Assembly (NCBI GenBank): GCA_963824595.1
Contig: CAWGPY010000004.1
Coordinates: 1-64,000, forward strand
DNA length: 64,000 bases
Direction of reading: 5' to 3'
Source of the DNA: Cybelea sp963824595
GTDB lineage: Bacteria; Vulcanimicrobiota; Vulcanimicrobiia; Vulcanimicrobiales; Vulcanimicrobiaceae
Under the pieces are notes generated by a model. The model was not told the origin of the DNA, did no database searches, and worked only from the letters and a program-made list of their open reading frames with translations. Shown piece after piece: positions 1 through 7,338 of the stretch (positions are counted from its first letter, which is position 1; the number at the start of each line of letters is the position of its first letter). The position numbers were made by a program, and so were the translations under genes.

Positions 1-1230
1 ATCTACCAGGATCTGGTCGAGCATCACGGCTATGACGGCGCGTACAACGCGGTCAAGCGTTTGTCGGCAAGCTGCGACCGCGCGAACCGAAGGTCAGTTG
101 CCGGTTCGAGACTGAGCCCGGGCAAGAAGCGCAAGTCGATTATGGCGAAGGTGCGCTGAACGCGACCCGCGGACCGGAAAGTATCGCCGGCCGCGGCTGT
201 TCGTCATGAAGCTGAGCAACAGCCGTCACGCATTTCGCAAGGTCGTCTGGAACTCGTCGAGCGAGATCTGGTGCAAGCTGCACGAAGAGGCGTTCGCGAA
301 TTTCGGCGGCGCGCCGCATACGATCCGACTCGACAATCTCAAAGAGGGCGTACTCAAGCCCGACATCTACGATCCCCAGCTCAACCCGCTGTATGCCAAG
401 ATGCTGGAGCACTACGGCGTGATCGCGCTGCCGTGCCGGCCGTACGCGCCCGATCTCAAGGGCAAGGTTGAATCGGAGTCGGCTATACGCAGAAAACGGC
501 GCTGAAGGGCAGTCGGTTCGAGAGCATCGAGGAGCAGAACGCGCATCTCGATCGCTGGGACGAGCGCTGGGCGATGACGCGCATTCACGGCACGACCAAA
601 CGCCAAGTGCGTGCGATGTTCGAAGAGGAGCAGCCGTTCCTTCAGCCGCTCCCGCTGACCCGGTTCGAGTACTATCGGATCTGCGAGCGCACCGTTCACT
701 TCGACGGCCACGTGGAAGTCGACGGCGCGTACTACTCAGCGCCACCGCGCTACGCCGGCCGCAGAGTTGCCGTTCACGTCGGCCGATTGTGGCTGCGCAT
801 TCTCGATCGCAGAAACGCACGAGTGCGTGCGCGAACATCCGATCGCGCTGCTAGAAAGGGCAGCGGCGAACCCACGATGCCGATCGGCCCAAGCAAACGC
901 CGGTCAAGGTCGAGCAGCTCGCCGCGCGCATCGGCGGCGCCGGACCCGGCTGCCGGCCTTTGCGCAGCAAGCTCGTCGAGGACCGCGGCGCCATCGCGCT
1001 GCGGGCGCTCTACGGAATGCTCGATCTGCTGCGGCGCTACGATGCCGCCGCTGTCGATCGCGCGTGCGCGTTTGCGGTATCCTCGGGCATTTCGAGCTTC
1101 AAGTTCCTGCGCACCTATCTCTCGCATCACGCCACTCCGCTCAAGCTCAAAAACGAGCACCGCATCATCCCGGAGATCACAACCTACGCCGATGCACTTC
1201 GCGACGCTAACGCAAGGAGCACCCTCATGA
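1..1230 (+). pseudogene. istA: IS21-family transposase IstA, frameshifted, 5' end outside window
   Basis: IstA carries the DDE integrase core of IS21 elements. The protein can be read only by moving between all three frames, with shifts near 62, 160, 475, 800, 950 and 1180. Catalytic-type motifs survive in pieces: VDYGEG near 137, RLDNLKEGV near 330 and KGKVE near 465. The last frame ends QGAPS with its TGA overlapping the istB ATG (ATGA at 1227), the usual istA-istB coupling. With about six shifts in 1.2 kb it cannot encode transposase. It is either a decayed copy or a low-quality stretch of assembly at the window edge; the cleaner sequence that follows favours decay. Confidence 0.85.
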
Positions 1231-1992
1231 CCAACGACGAACTCGATCGATCGCTTCGGCAACTCCGCCTCGGCGGAATGGCCGACGCTGCTTTCGATCC
1301 GATCGCAACAAGCCCGGGCCGAGAGCCTGGGGCCGCTCGACTTTATCGGCCTGCTCGTTCACGACGAGCTGCAACGGCGGCGCGATCGGCTGATCGAGCG
1401 GCGCATCAAGGCCGCCGGCTTTCGCGACCAGAGAACGCTCGATTCGTTCGATTGGAAGTTCAACACGCTCGATCGAGCGCTCATCTTCGAGCTGGCCAAC
1501 TGCCGCTTCATCGAGCAGCACGAAGACGTTTTGCTGCTCGGCAATGCCGGCGTTGGCAAGAGCCACATCGCGCAGGCGATCGGCATGGCCGCAATCCACG
1601 CCGGCTTTCGCGTTCTCTATCGCGAGGCCCACGTGCTGTTCGAAGATCTGCTGCTGGCCAACGCCACCGGCGAACGAACCGATGCGATCGCAACGTACAG
1701 CGAGATACCGCTGCTCATCATCGACGACCTCGGAATGCGAAAGCTGCCCGCCAACGCCGCCGAAGATTTGCTCGAGATCGTCATGCGCCGCTACGAACGC
1801 ACCTCGACGATCCTGACCTCAAACCGACCGCTCGACGATTGGCCGAAACTCTTTGGCGACACGCCGGCCGTTGCGGCGTTCCTCGATCGGCTCATGCATC
1901 ACTCGCACCTCATCGAGATTCGCGGCAAGAGCTATCGGCTTCACGAGCACAGCCTCACCGCCCGCAACCGGAAGGCCAAGGCCACGGCCTAG
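1227..1992 (+). pseudogene. istB: IS21-family helper ATPase IstB, frameshifted near codon 22
   Basis: IstB is the AAA+ ATPase that partners IstA. The N-terminus (MTNDELDRSL, then LRLGGMADA) is in one frame and everything from about position 1300 in another, so one indel lies between 1285 and 1300. After the shift the protein is well preserved: Walker A GNAGVGKSH at 1543-1569, Walker B LLIIDDLG, and the typical C-terminus HHSHLIEIRGKSYRL. The ATG overlaps the istA stop. Apart from the early indel this would be a normal-length IstB. Confidence 0.85.
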
Positions 1993-2027
1993 CCAACGAT
2001 TGCGACAACCTAATCACTCAGCCCGAG

Positions 2028-2073
2028 GCGTGCGATTTTGAACTGCCCATGGGCGTGCGATTTTGAAGTGCCC
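2028..2073. repeat. Two 21-bp direct repeats, IS21-type terminal repeats
   Basis: The 21-mer GCGTGCGATTTTGAACTGCCC occurs at 2028-2048 and again at 2053-2073 with one change (AAGTG for AACTG), 25 bp apart. Multiple direct repeats just beyond istB are typical of IS21-family ends, where the transposase binds. They mark the right end of the first element. Confidence 0.7.
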
Positions 2074-2081
2074 CTCGAGGC

Positions 2082-2099
2082 TGACCCCCGATGGGGTCA
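2082..2099. terminator. Perfect 7-bp inverted repeat between convergent istB genes
   Basis: TGACCCC (2082-2088) pairs with GGGGTCA (2093-2099) around a CGAT loop. It lies between two convergent genes and could terminate transcription from both sides, but there is no T-tract. It could equally be the end of the second IS21 element. Confidence 0.4.
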
Positions 2100-2101
2100 A
2101 A

Positions 2102-2851
2102 TTAGCCGCCGCCGGAACTTTTCCCGCGGCGTTGCCGGGAGTTGAGGCGCTGGCTCTCGCCGGCGAACTCGAAGATCGAGCCGTGATGGACGAGCCGATC
2201 GATAACGGCCGTGGCCGCCATCGGATCGGGAAAGATGTTCGTCCAATCGGTGAACGCGAGGTTGGTGCTGATCGCGACGCTCTGGCGTTCGTATCGGCGC
2301 GAGATAACTTGAAAGAGCAAGTCCGTTGCCTCCCGTTCGAACGGAATGTAGCCCAGCTCATCGATTAGCATCAGATCGTAGCGTTCGTAGGATCGCAGCT
2401 TGCGTTCGAGTTGCCCCTCATGTTTGGCGGCGATCAATCCCATCAGCAGCTCGGCTGCGGTGACGAAGATCACGCGATAGCTGCGTGTGCATGCTGCTAG
2501 GCCGAGTGCGAGCAAGCAATGAGTTTTGCCGGTTCCCGGTGGACCGATGCAGATCACGTTGCGGTGCTGCTCGACGAACGAGCAGTCGAAGAGTTCCAAG
2601 AACTTCGCCTTGGGAAGTTGCGGCTGCAAAGCGAAGTCGAACGATTCGATGGTCTTGATGACGGGGAAGTGCGCGGCGGCGATCCGCGCGCGCACTCCGT
2701 TCTCATGGCGTTTACTGACTTCCAAGGCGGCTAGCTGCGTGATGTACTCGATCGGTTGGGCAATCTCGCCCGCCAATCGTCGGTAGTTGCCAAGCATCGC
2801 TGGCAGCTTCAGGCTGCGAAGATGCAGTTCGAGCAGCGGATGTTGATCCAT
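2102..2851 (-). CDS. istB: IS21-family helper ATPase IstB (second copy, intact)
   Basis: A 249-residue IstB, full length for the family. It has an N-terminal helical region (LPAMLGNYRRLAGEI), Walker A GPPGTGKTH near residue 104, Walker B LMLIDELG near 167, and sensor-type S-TNLAF followed by the conserved HHGSIFEF block. It is only distantly similar to the IstB at 1227, so the two elements are different IS21 types and not duplicates. Its ATG overlaps the istA stop (TAATG at 2851). The protein looks functional, but its IstA partner is truncated. Confidence 0.9.
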   Translation of the reverse strand: MDQHPLLELHLRSLKLPAMLGNYRRLAGEIAQPIEYITQLAALEVSKRHENGVRARIAAAHFPVIKTIESFDFALQPQLPKAKFLELFDCSFVEQHRNVICIGPPGTGKTHCLLALGLAACTRSYRVIFVTAAELLMGLIAAKHEGQLERKLRSYERYDLMLIDELGYIPFEREATDLLFQVISRRYERQSVAISTNLAFTDWTNIFPDPMAATAVIDRLVHHGSIFEFAGESQRLNSRQRRGKSSGGG

Positions 2852-3720
2852 TACGCTCTCCCTTCGGCTAGCGTTGCCAGATCGTAGCGCTTCAGATCAA
2901 CGACCGGTCGCTGCATGCCATCGGGCGCCCGTAACGCCAGGATCGGCGCCGCCGGTGGAAGCGGCGTCGTGCGCTGGCGCACAAGTAATGCGATCGCTGC
3001 CGGGTCGAGCGTTCCGCAGATCAGCGCCTGCGAGACGCATTCGGCGACAATCTCGCTGGAGTACGTGAGCAACAGCCGTAGAACCGCCACAAACGCGCGG
3101 CCGGCTCGGGCTCGATCTTCGGCCAGCAATCGATCGCGCAGGGCCAGCAGCGGCGCCGGCAGGCGGCTTTGCGCGATGATTTCGGCCCGCTCGATGCTGC
3201 GATGTTTGAAGGCCAGCAGTTCGATGGCGTGGCGGACGTCGAGCATCGTTTGGTGCTTGCCTGTACAGCGTTGATGCTCGGCAACGAGCTGGTCGTCGAC
3301 GACGATGCGCAACCGATTCTCGAAGATTTCGAGGACGGCATTGCGATGTGCCCACCGGCTCGGCACCGAGTAGCGGTTGGTATCGCAGATCACTTCGGCG
3401 AACTTGTTGATGCGGGCGATCCGTCGAACGCAGGCCGCCGGAAGTGCCGCCGGCAACGGCCGCAGTTTTGGCAGCTCGCGGGCAAAACGCTCGCCAATCG
3501 TTTCGCGATGAACCGACGATTGGCGCGCCTCATCGCGTTTGCAGAAGTGCTCGAGCGCGAGGTTGAACTCCTCGAGGTTCTCGCACTCCGGGGTTGGTCG
3601 GAACATGTTGTCTTCAACAAAGCCGCCGAAAGTACACACGCGCACGGACTTGGCCCTAAATGCGGCCCTTGCGGTGATCCGCTTTAAGCAACATTTTGGC
3701 CTCTTCGATCGAGTAAGCAC
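2851..3720 (-). pseudogene. istA: IS21-family transposase IstA, C-terminal portion only
   Basis: About 250 residues of IstA C-terminus are clear from CTFGGFVEDNMFRPTPECEN onward: the region after the DDE core and the C-terminal domain that contacts IstB. The N-terminal HTH and the first two catalytic aspartates are missing. The first 30 or so codons of the open frame (3640-3720) do not look like IstA, so the element has been cut off near 3640-3700. Downstream it overlaps istB. It is inactive on its own. Confidence 0.8.
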
Positions 3721-3737
3721 GGCGCTCTCTTATATAT

Positions 3738-4196
3738 TTGAAACGGCCTCTTTCGAGTTGGACCCTTGGGCTAATCTATTTGACGTATAGCTATGAGGCC
3801 GTGGAGCGTATTCCCAATCAGCTGAGACAAGGCGTTATATATCATACCCATAAGTTCAAACTGGCCGCCCTTCTTTGCGCCTGTGGCTGTCGACACCGCG
3901 TAACGCTCTTGGTACCAGACAGCCATAAGGTGACTTCAAAAAACGGGCTCGCAACAATACGACCCTCAATTGCTGTGTGTGATGGTGCTTGCAAATCTCA
4001 CTATTTCGTCACCGCAGGCCAGGTTGATTGGCTGCCCGCCTTTACCCCCACGCAGGCGACATCATTGATGAAAAGTCAGATCGCCCGGCACGTTGCGCAC
4101 GACGCAAAACCGCAATCGCTGTTTGGATGGGCGTGGCGGGCGGTGGTGCTAGCGGTCAGCGGAATTCTGAAGTTCCTTCGGCCGTCGAAGCGCTAA
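3738..4196 (+). CDS. DUF6527 family protein
   Basis: Up to 152 residues. The central block LCACGCRHRVTLL, then RPSI, then CKSHYFVTAGQVDW matches DUF6527, a small domain with a CxCGC metal-binding-like knuckle and a conserved SH pair. As I recall, this family includes BubE of the bacterial ubiquitin-like Bub operons, but no E1, E2 or ubiquitin-like gene is seen here. The C-terminus has a short hydrophobic stretch (AWRAVVLAVSGILKF) before a basic tail, perhaps a membrane anchor. The start is uncertain: ATG 3738, or GTG 3801 just before ERIPNQL where family similarity begins. The truncated IS21 lies immediately upstream, so partner genes may have been lost. The base composition is less GC-rich than the neighbours. 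Confidence 0.7.
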   Translation: MKRPLSSWTLGLIYLTYSYEAVERIPNQLRQGVIYHTHKFKLAALLCACGCRHRVTLLVPDSHKVTSKNGLATIRPSIAVCDGACKSHYFVTAGQVDWLPAFTPTQATSLMKSQIARHVAHDAKPQSLFGWAWRAVVLAVSGILKFLRPSKR

Positions 4197-4237
4197 CACC
4201 CATCCCAGGCCAACCCGCATCATGAGATTCGACCCAA

Positions 4238-4629
4238 GGTAAATACTGGGTTACGTCGTTACTCAGCGGGTGAATTGACACCGGTTTCTGGATGGATTAG
4301 GCGCTTATTTCGGCTTGCCGGCGGCGCCATTCCACCGGCGGTAGATAGTCGGATTTTGGGCGGACTCGGCTGGATTCAGGAAGCGGTTCGACACAGGGAA
4401 TGACAACAAAGCCACTCGCGTGCAATAACGTGAGTTACGGCGGGAAAGCTCAAGAGCTGGCGCTTGCTCTTCTAACAGCCATCTAACGGATTCCGCAAAA
4501 CTCGCCGGGATTCGAGGGGACTAGCCGGCACTCGAAAACGCAAAAACCCGTACAGGAAAGGACTCTCGGGTAGTCAACGGGAGCGGCCGGGACCCCGATT
4601 GACGGGTTCGATTCCCGTTGGCGCTACCA
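4238..4629 (+). repeat. Array attachment site 1: long right arm plus tRNA 3' end
   Basis: A 392-bp copy of a long direct repeat whose partner is 18953-19346. The right 28 bp is a tRNA 3' end: T-stem ACGGG (4602-4606), loop TTCGATT, CCCGT, acceptor strand TGGCGCT (4619-4625), A, CCA (4627-4629). No D-arm or anticodon arm precedes it, so it is not a functional tRNA. The integrase at 4521 overlaps it on the opposite strand. Confidence 0.85.
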
Positions 4630-5882
4630 ATAACGGCCTGTATTTGCAGACCTTTTTTGATGCTGGCGGCGACGCGGTTGCCATTCGGTTGCCGTGCCGC
4701 GTCAAAAGCGGTTGCCGCGAGCCGTTCAAGCCGCTCGCCGAGGCGGTCAACGGCTTCGCGTTGCGCCTCGGGCATGAGGTGGGCGTAAGTCGAGAGCGTG
4801 ACGGTCGGAGAGGCGTGGCCCAGAATGCCCGCAGCGGTGCGAACGTCAACGCCCGCGAGCAGCAGCGTCGTCGCGGCAGTATGTCGCAGGTCGTGCAAGC
4901 GCGTCGTCGAGATTCCCGCTTTGCGCGCGATGCGGTCGAAGGCGCACGTCGCCGCCATCGGCGTCACGCGCCTCCCGAGCTCGTCGGTGAAGATCGCGCC
5001 GTCGTCAGCTTCTCGTAGAAACCAACGTTTGCGAGCCCGTTCGCGGACCTGTGCTGCGTTTTGTGAGCGTAAGGCGTCGTTTGCTACTCGCGAGAGTGGC
5101 AAGGTGCGCGTGCGGCCCGTTTTCGTCGCTTTTACCGCAATGCCGGAGCGCGTTTGGGAGAGCGAGTGTCGAATAGTCAGCGTGCCGGCGTCGGCATCGT
5201 AGTCATTCCAAGACAACGCGCAAAGCTCGCCGCGCCGAGCGCCCGTCGAGAGCGCCAGGTTCACGAAGGCTTCCCACCGCGTTCCGCGAGCGGCCCCGAG
5301 CAGCCGCGTTACTTCGTCTGCGCTGAGAGCCTTTGCGTCGGAGCGCTTGACGCTCGGTCGCGTCGCGGCCTCGCAGGGGTTGCGCCCGATTAGCTCCATC
5401 CGCAGCGCGAAACGCATCGCACCGTTCAATAGCGTGAATGCGTGATGGACGCTCTTTGGAGATAAAGGGCGATCGCGAAGCTCGCCGTCCGCATCCTTCG
5501 TCGGCTTACCGCCGCGCTTGAGAAGCTCGGCGACCCATTCCGCAATGCGAACAGGCCGAAGCTTGGCGAGAGCGACGCCTCCGAGGTGCGGGCGAATAAG
5601 GCGGTCGGCGCAGCCGCGGTACTCTTGCAACGTCTTTGCCCCACGGTCAAGCGCTTCTCGATCAGCGAGGTAGTGGTCCAGCAACTCCGAAACGGTGACG
5701 GTTTTTGGCGCGAGCTCGATGCCGCGATCGCGGGCTTCGAGCGCCTTCCTCTCAGCGGCCTCGGCTTCTTTGCGCGACCGATAACACCCGACTGCCTTCC
5801 GGCGACGTAGCCCTGTAGCCGTCGGCGACAAATCGACGATGACCTGGTAGCGGCCGGAGCCGCGGCGCTTGTAAACGCTCAC
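4521..5882 (-). CDS. Tyrosine recombinase (integrase) of array unit 1
   Basis: A 453-residue phage-type integrase expected to catalyse site-specific insertion and excision at the tRNA 3' end. It has an N-terminal arm-binding region (KRRGSGRYQVIVDL), a SAM-like core-binding domain (about 62-170), and a catalytic domain with all signature residues: R216 (TGARRGE), K254 (TKTGRTR), H330 and R333 (LHDLRHT), H356 (LGHAS) and Y366 (STYAHL). The last 35 or so residues after VIGSANGNRTR are encoded by the tRNA 3' end and right arm, that is, by the attachment site. The start overlaps the upstream regulator stop by 4 bp (ATGA). This is the only integrase in the window without a lesion, so unit 1 is the best candidate for being mobile. 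Confidence 0.95.
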   Translation of the reverse strand: MSVYKRRGSGRYQVIVDLSPTATGLRRRKAVGCYRSRKEAEAAERKALEARDRGIELAPKTVTVSELLDHYLADREALDRGAKTLQEYRGCADRLIRPHLGGVALAKLRPVRIAEWVAELLKRGGKPTKDADGELRDRPLSPKSVHHAFTLLNGAMRFALRMELIGRNPCEAATRPSVKRSDAKALSADEVTRLLGAARGTRWEAFVNLALSTGARRGELCALSWNDYDADAGTLTIRHSLSQTRSGIAVKATKTGRTRTLPLSRVANDALRSQNAAQVRERARKRWFLREADDGAIFTDELGRRVTPMAATCAFDRIARKAGISTTRLHDLRHTAATTLLLAGVDVRTAAGILGHASPTVTLSTYAHLMPEAQREAVDRLGERLERLAATAFDAARQPNGNRVAASIKKGLQIQAVIGSANGNRTRQSGSRPLPLTTRESFPVRVFAFSSAG

Positions 5883-6682
5883 GCTTTTTTCCTCCGTCGG
5901 TAAGTTGGTAGAACTTTGTTGAGGCCACTGATGAGGTCGCGCGTAGCGCTCTCGATGCCGTCGCGAATTTGTAGCCGCGTATCGGGGTCCGGTACGTGAC
6001 TCGCGAGCACGCGAGCGATGCTAGAGTGGAAGCGCTCGTACACGAGGAGCGGCAAGACGTCGGCTTTAGGCATGAGCTTGCCCTTCAGCGACGGGTCCGC
6101 GCCCTCGAAGATGGCCGCGATTCGATCGAATCGGCTCGCCTGCGGATAGCTTGCTCGTGCAAGGTCGTAGCGGATTCGGCGCAATTCGAAAAGCAGCGAA
6201 CGTCCGAGCTTCGTCACGCGCCACTCGCCACGAGGAAGCTTGCGGGCTTGGTCGCGACGCGCCTGTCGGCTGAGGACCGAATCGACGAGCTCGACGGCAT
6301 GCGGCTCAACATATGCTTCGATGAATTGGAAGCCAAGCCCCAAGCCAAGCTCCGCAGCGTCGCCCTCTTCGCCGAATTCGAACACCGCAACAGCCTCAAG
6401 ATATCCGGCAATGTCTTCGCAAGCGCGGCGCACCTTATCGTCCGCCGGCTCATCCGGCATTCGATCGAAACGCATCACGGGTGCTACGAGCTTAGCGGCC
6501 GCGTTGTTGACGCGTTCGATCGTCGGGCGTTTGGGGCCGTTCGGGCGGTCGAAGTAGCGGCTCACCGTTGCCCTATTCGTGCCGAGCTCTCGTGCAAGGT
6601 CGGCGATCGTCAAATCCGCCTCCTTTAGCACGTTTCCGACCTCGGTGCCCCATGACAACGAGGTGGTCTTCCGACGTGTCAT
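5879..6682 (-). CDS. Helix-turn-helix regulator upstream of integrase
   Basis: 267 residues. Residues 24-45 (LTIADLARELGTNRATVSRYFD) form a clear XRE or LacI-like helix-turn-helix. The remaining 220 residues are mainly helical with no domain I recognise; a segment GEWRVTKLGRSLLFELRRI resembles a winged-helix hairpin. It is co-transcribed with the integrase (4-bp overlap) and divergent from the excisionase-like gene at 6707. The 16-bp palindrome between them is its probable operator. By analogy with phage and ICE modules it likely represses excision and replication; that role is inferred from position. Confidence 0.75.
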   Translation of the reverse strand: MTRRKTTSLSWGTEVGNVLKEADLTIADLARELGTNRATVSRYFDRPNGPKRPTIERVNNAAAKLVAPVMRFDRMPDEPADDKVRRACEDIAGYLEAVAVFEFGEEGDAAELGLGLGFQFIEAYVEPHAVELVDSVLSRQARRDQARKLPRGEWRVTKLGRSLLFELRRIRYDLARASYPQASRFDRIAAIFEGADPSLKGKLMPKADVLPLLVYERFHSSIARVLASHVPDPDTRLQIRDGIESATRDLISGLNKVLPTYRRRKKA

Positions 6683-6694
6683 GGCCTCAGCATA

Positions 6695-6710
6695 CCATAG
6701 AGTCCTATGG
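6695..6710. promoter_or_regulatory. Palindromic operator in the 24-bp divergent intergenic region
   Basis: CCATAG-AGTC-CTATGG is a perfect 6-bp inverted repeat, and its right half contains the ATG of the excisionase-like gene (6707). Bound protein would block that gene's translation start and promoter. The HTH protein divergently encoded from 6682 is the likely ligand. Confidence 0.5.
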
Positions 6711-6922
6711 AAACCAACAGTAACAGCTCAAAACCTGCGCTACTGCGCCGAGCGGAGGCGCAACGGCTCCTGTCGATAGGGCCGTCCAAATACAAAGAGC
6801 TCGTCGGAAAGGGCGAGCTTAAAGAGGTAAGCATCGGCGATCGTGGCAAACGGCTGCCGTACTGCGAGATCGAGCGCTATATTGCGCAGCGCTTGCAACG
6901 CGTCGGCGGCAGCGCAGCATGA
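6707..6922 (+). CDS. Excisionase-like HTH DNA-binding protein
   Basis: A 71-residue protein with the compact winged-helix pattern of Xis and HTH_17 proteins: LLRRAEAQRLLSIGPSKYKEL, then a wing and GKRLPYCEIERYIAQRL. It is the right size for a recombination directionality factor and is the first gene of the rightward operon, overlapping the next gene by 4 bp (ATGA at 6919). It is related in fold, but not closely in sequence, to the xis-like proteins at 25223 and 32357. The role in directing excision is inferred from size and position. Confidence 0.75.
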   Translation: METNSNSSKPALLRRAEAQRLLSIGPSKYKELVGKGELKEVSIGDRGKRLPYCEIERYIAQRLQRVGGSAA

Positions 6923-7338
6923 GAAACCCGCCGCGGGCAACGGCGGGCGATGCAGACGTTGGTCCGATTCGTGCAACCGCTCCCGTAACCTTTTCTATCC
7001 GAAATCGACGCACGGTGAGTTATGGCTCGAAGCTGCTTGAGTTTGAGCTCGTGACGCCGCTCGGAGTCCTGGAGTGCGACCTCTTTGCGCCTGCCGGACG
7101 CTCGGCATTCATCGCAGCGCGCTCCGTGCGCTGCAAGTATAGCGGCGCATGGAAGCGCACGATCGAGTTCGATCGCACCTTCGCTGCTCGTATCCTCGAA
7201 GCGCTGGGTTCGCGCACACCCGAGGCGAAACACGAGCGCGCGCAGCGTTTCACGCCTGCCCCTTCGGAAACGCTGCTCACCTCAGAGGCCCGCTTCGAGC
7301 GCGCATTTGGCGAGCTCGACGAGAACGGCGTATCGTGA
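6919..7338 (+). CDS. Hypothetical protein between xis-like and primase genes
   Basis: 139 residues, no family recognised. The middle (VSYGSKLLEFELVTPLGVLECDLFAPAGRSAFIAARSVR, split by a conserved-looking glycine turn) reads like a small beta-rich domain and contains the recurrent triad ARS-x-R-x-K-Y. It overlaps both neighbours by 4 bp (ATGA upstream, GTGA downstream at 7335), so it is translationally coupled into the replication operon. It is probably an accessory replication or regulatory factor of the element. Confidence 0.65.
   Translation: MRNPPRATAGDADVGPIRATAPVTFSIRNRRTVSYGSKLLEFELVTPLGVLECDLFAPAGRSAFIAARSVRCKYSGAWKRTIEFDRTFAARILEALGSRTPEAKHERAQRFTPAPSETLLTSEARFERAFGELDENGVS

Noticed and set aside
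4602..4629. Intact tRNA gene at this or the ten similar sites
   Set aside because: Only T-arm, acceptor 3' strand and CCA are present; no anticodon arm, D-arm or matching AGCGCCA/GGCGCCG 5' strand lies in the 60 bases before any copy.
7149..7334. Longer N-terminus for the prim-pol protein
   Set aside because: The extension overlaps the upstream gene in another frame, is arginine-rich and unlike prim-pol; GTG 7335 is 4-bp coupled to the preceding stop.
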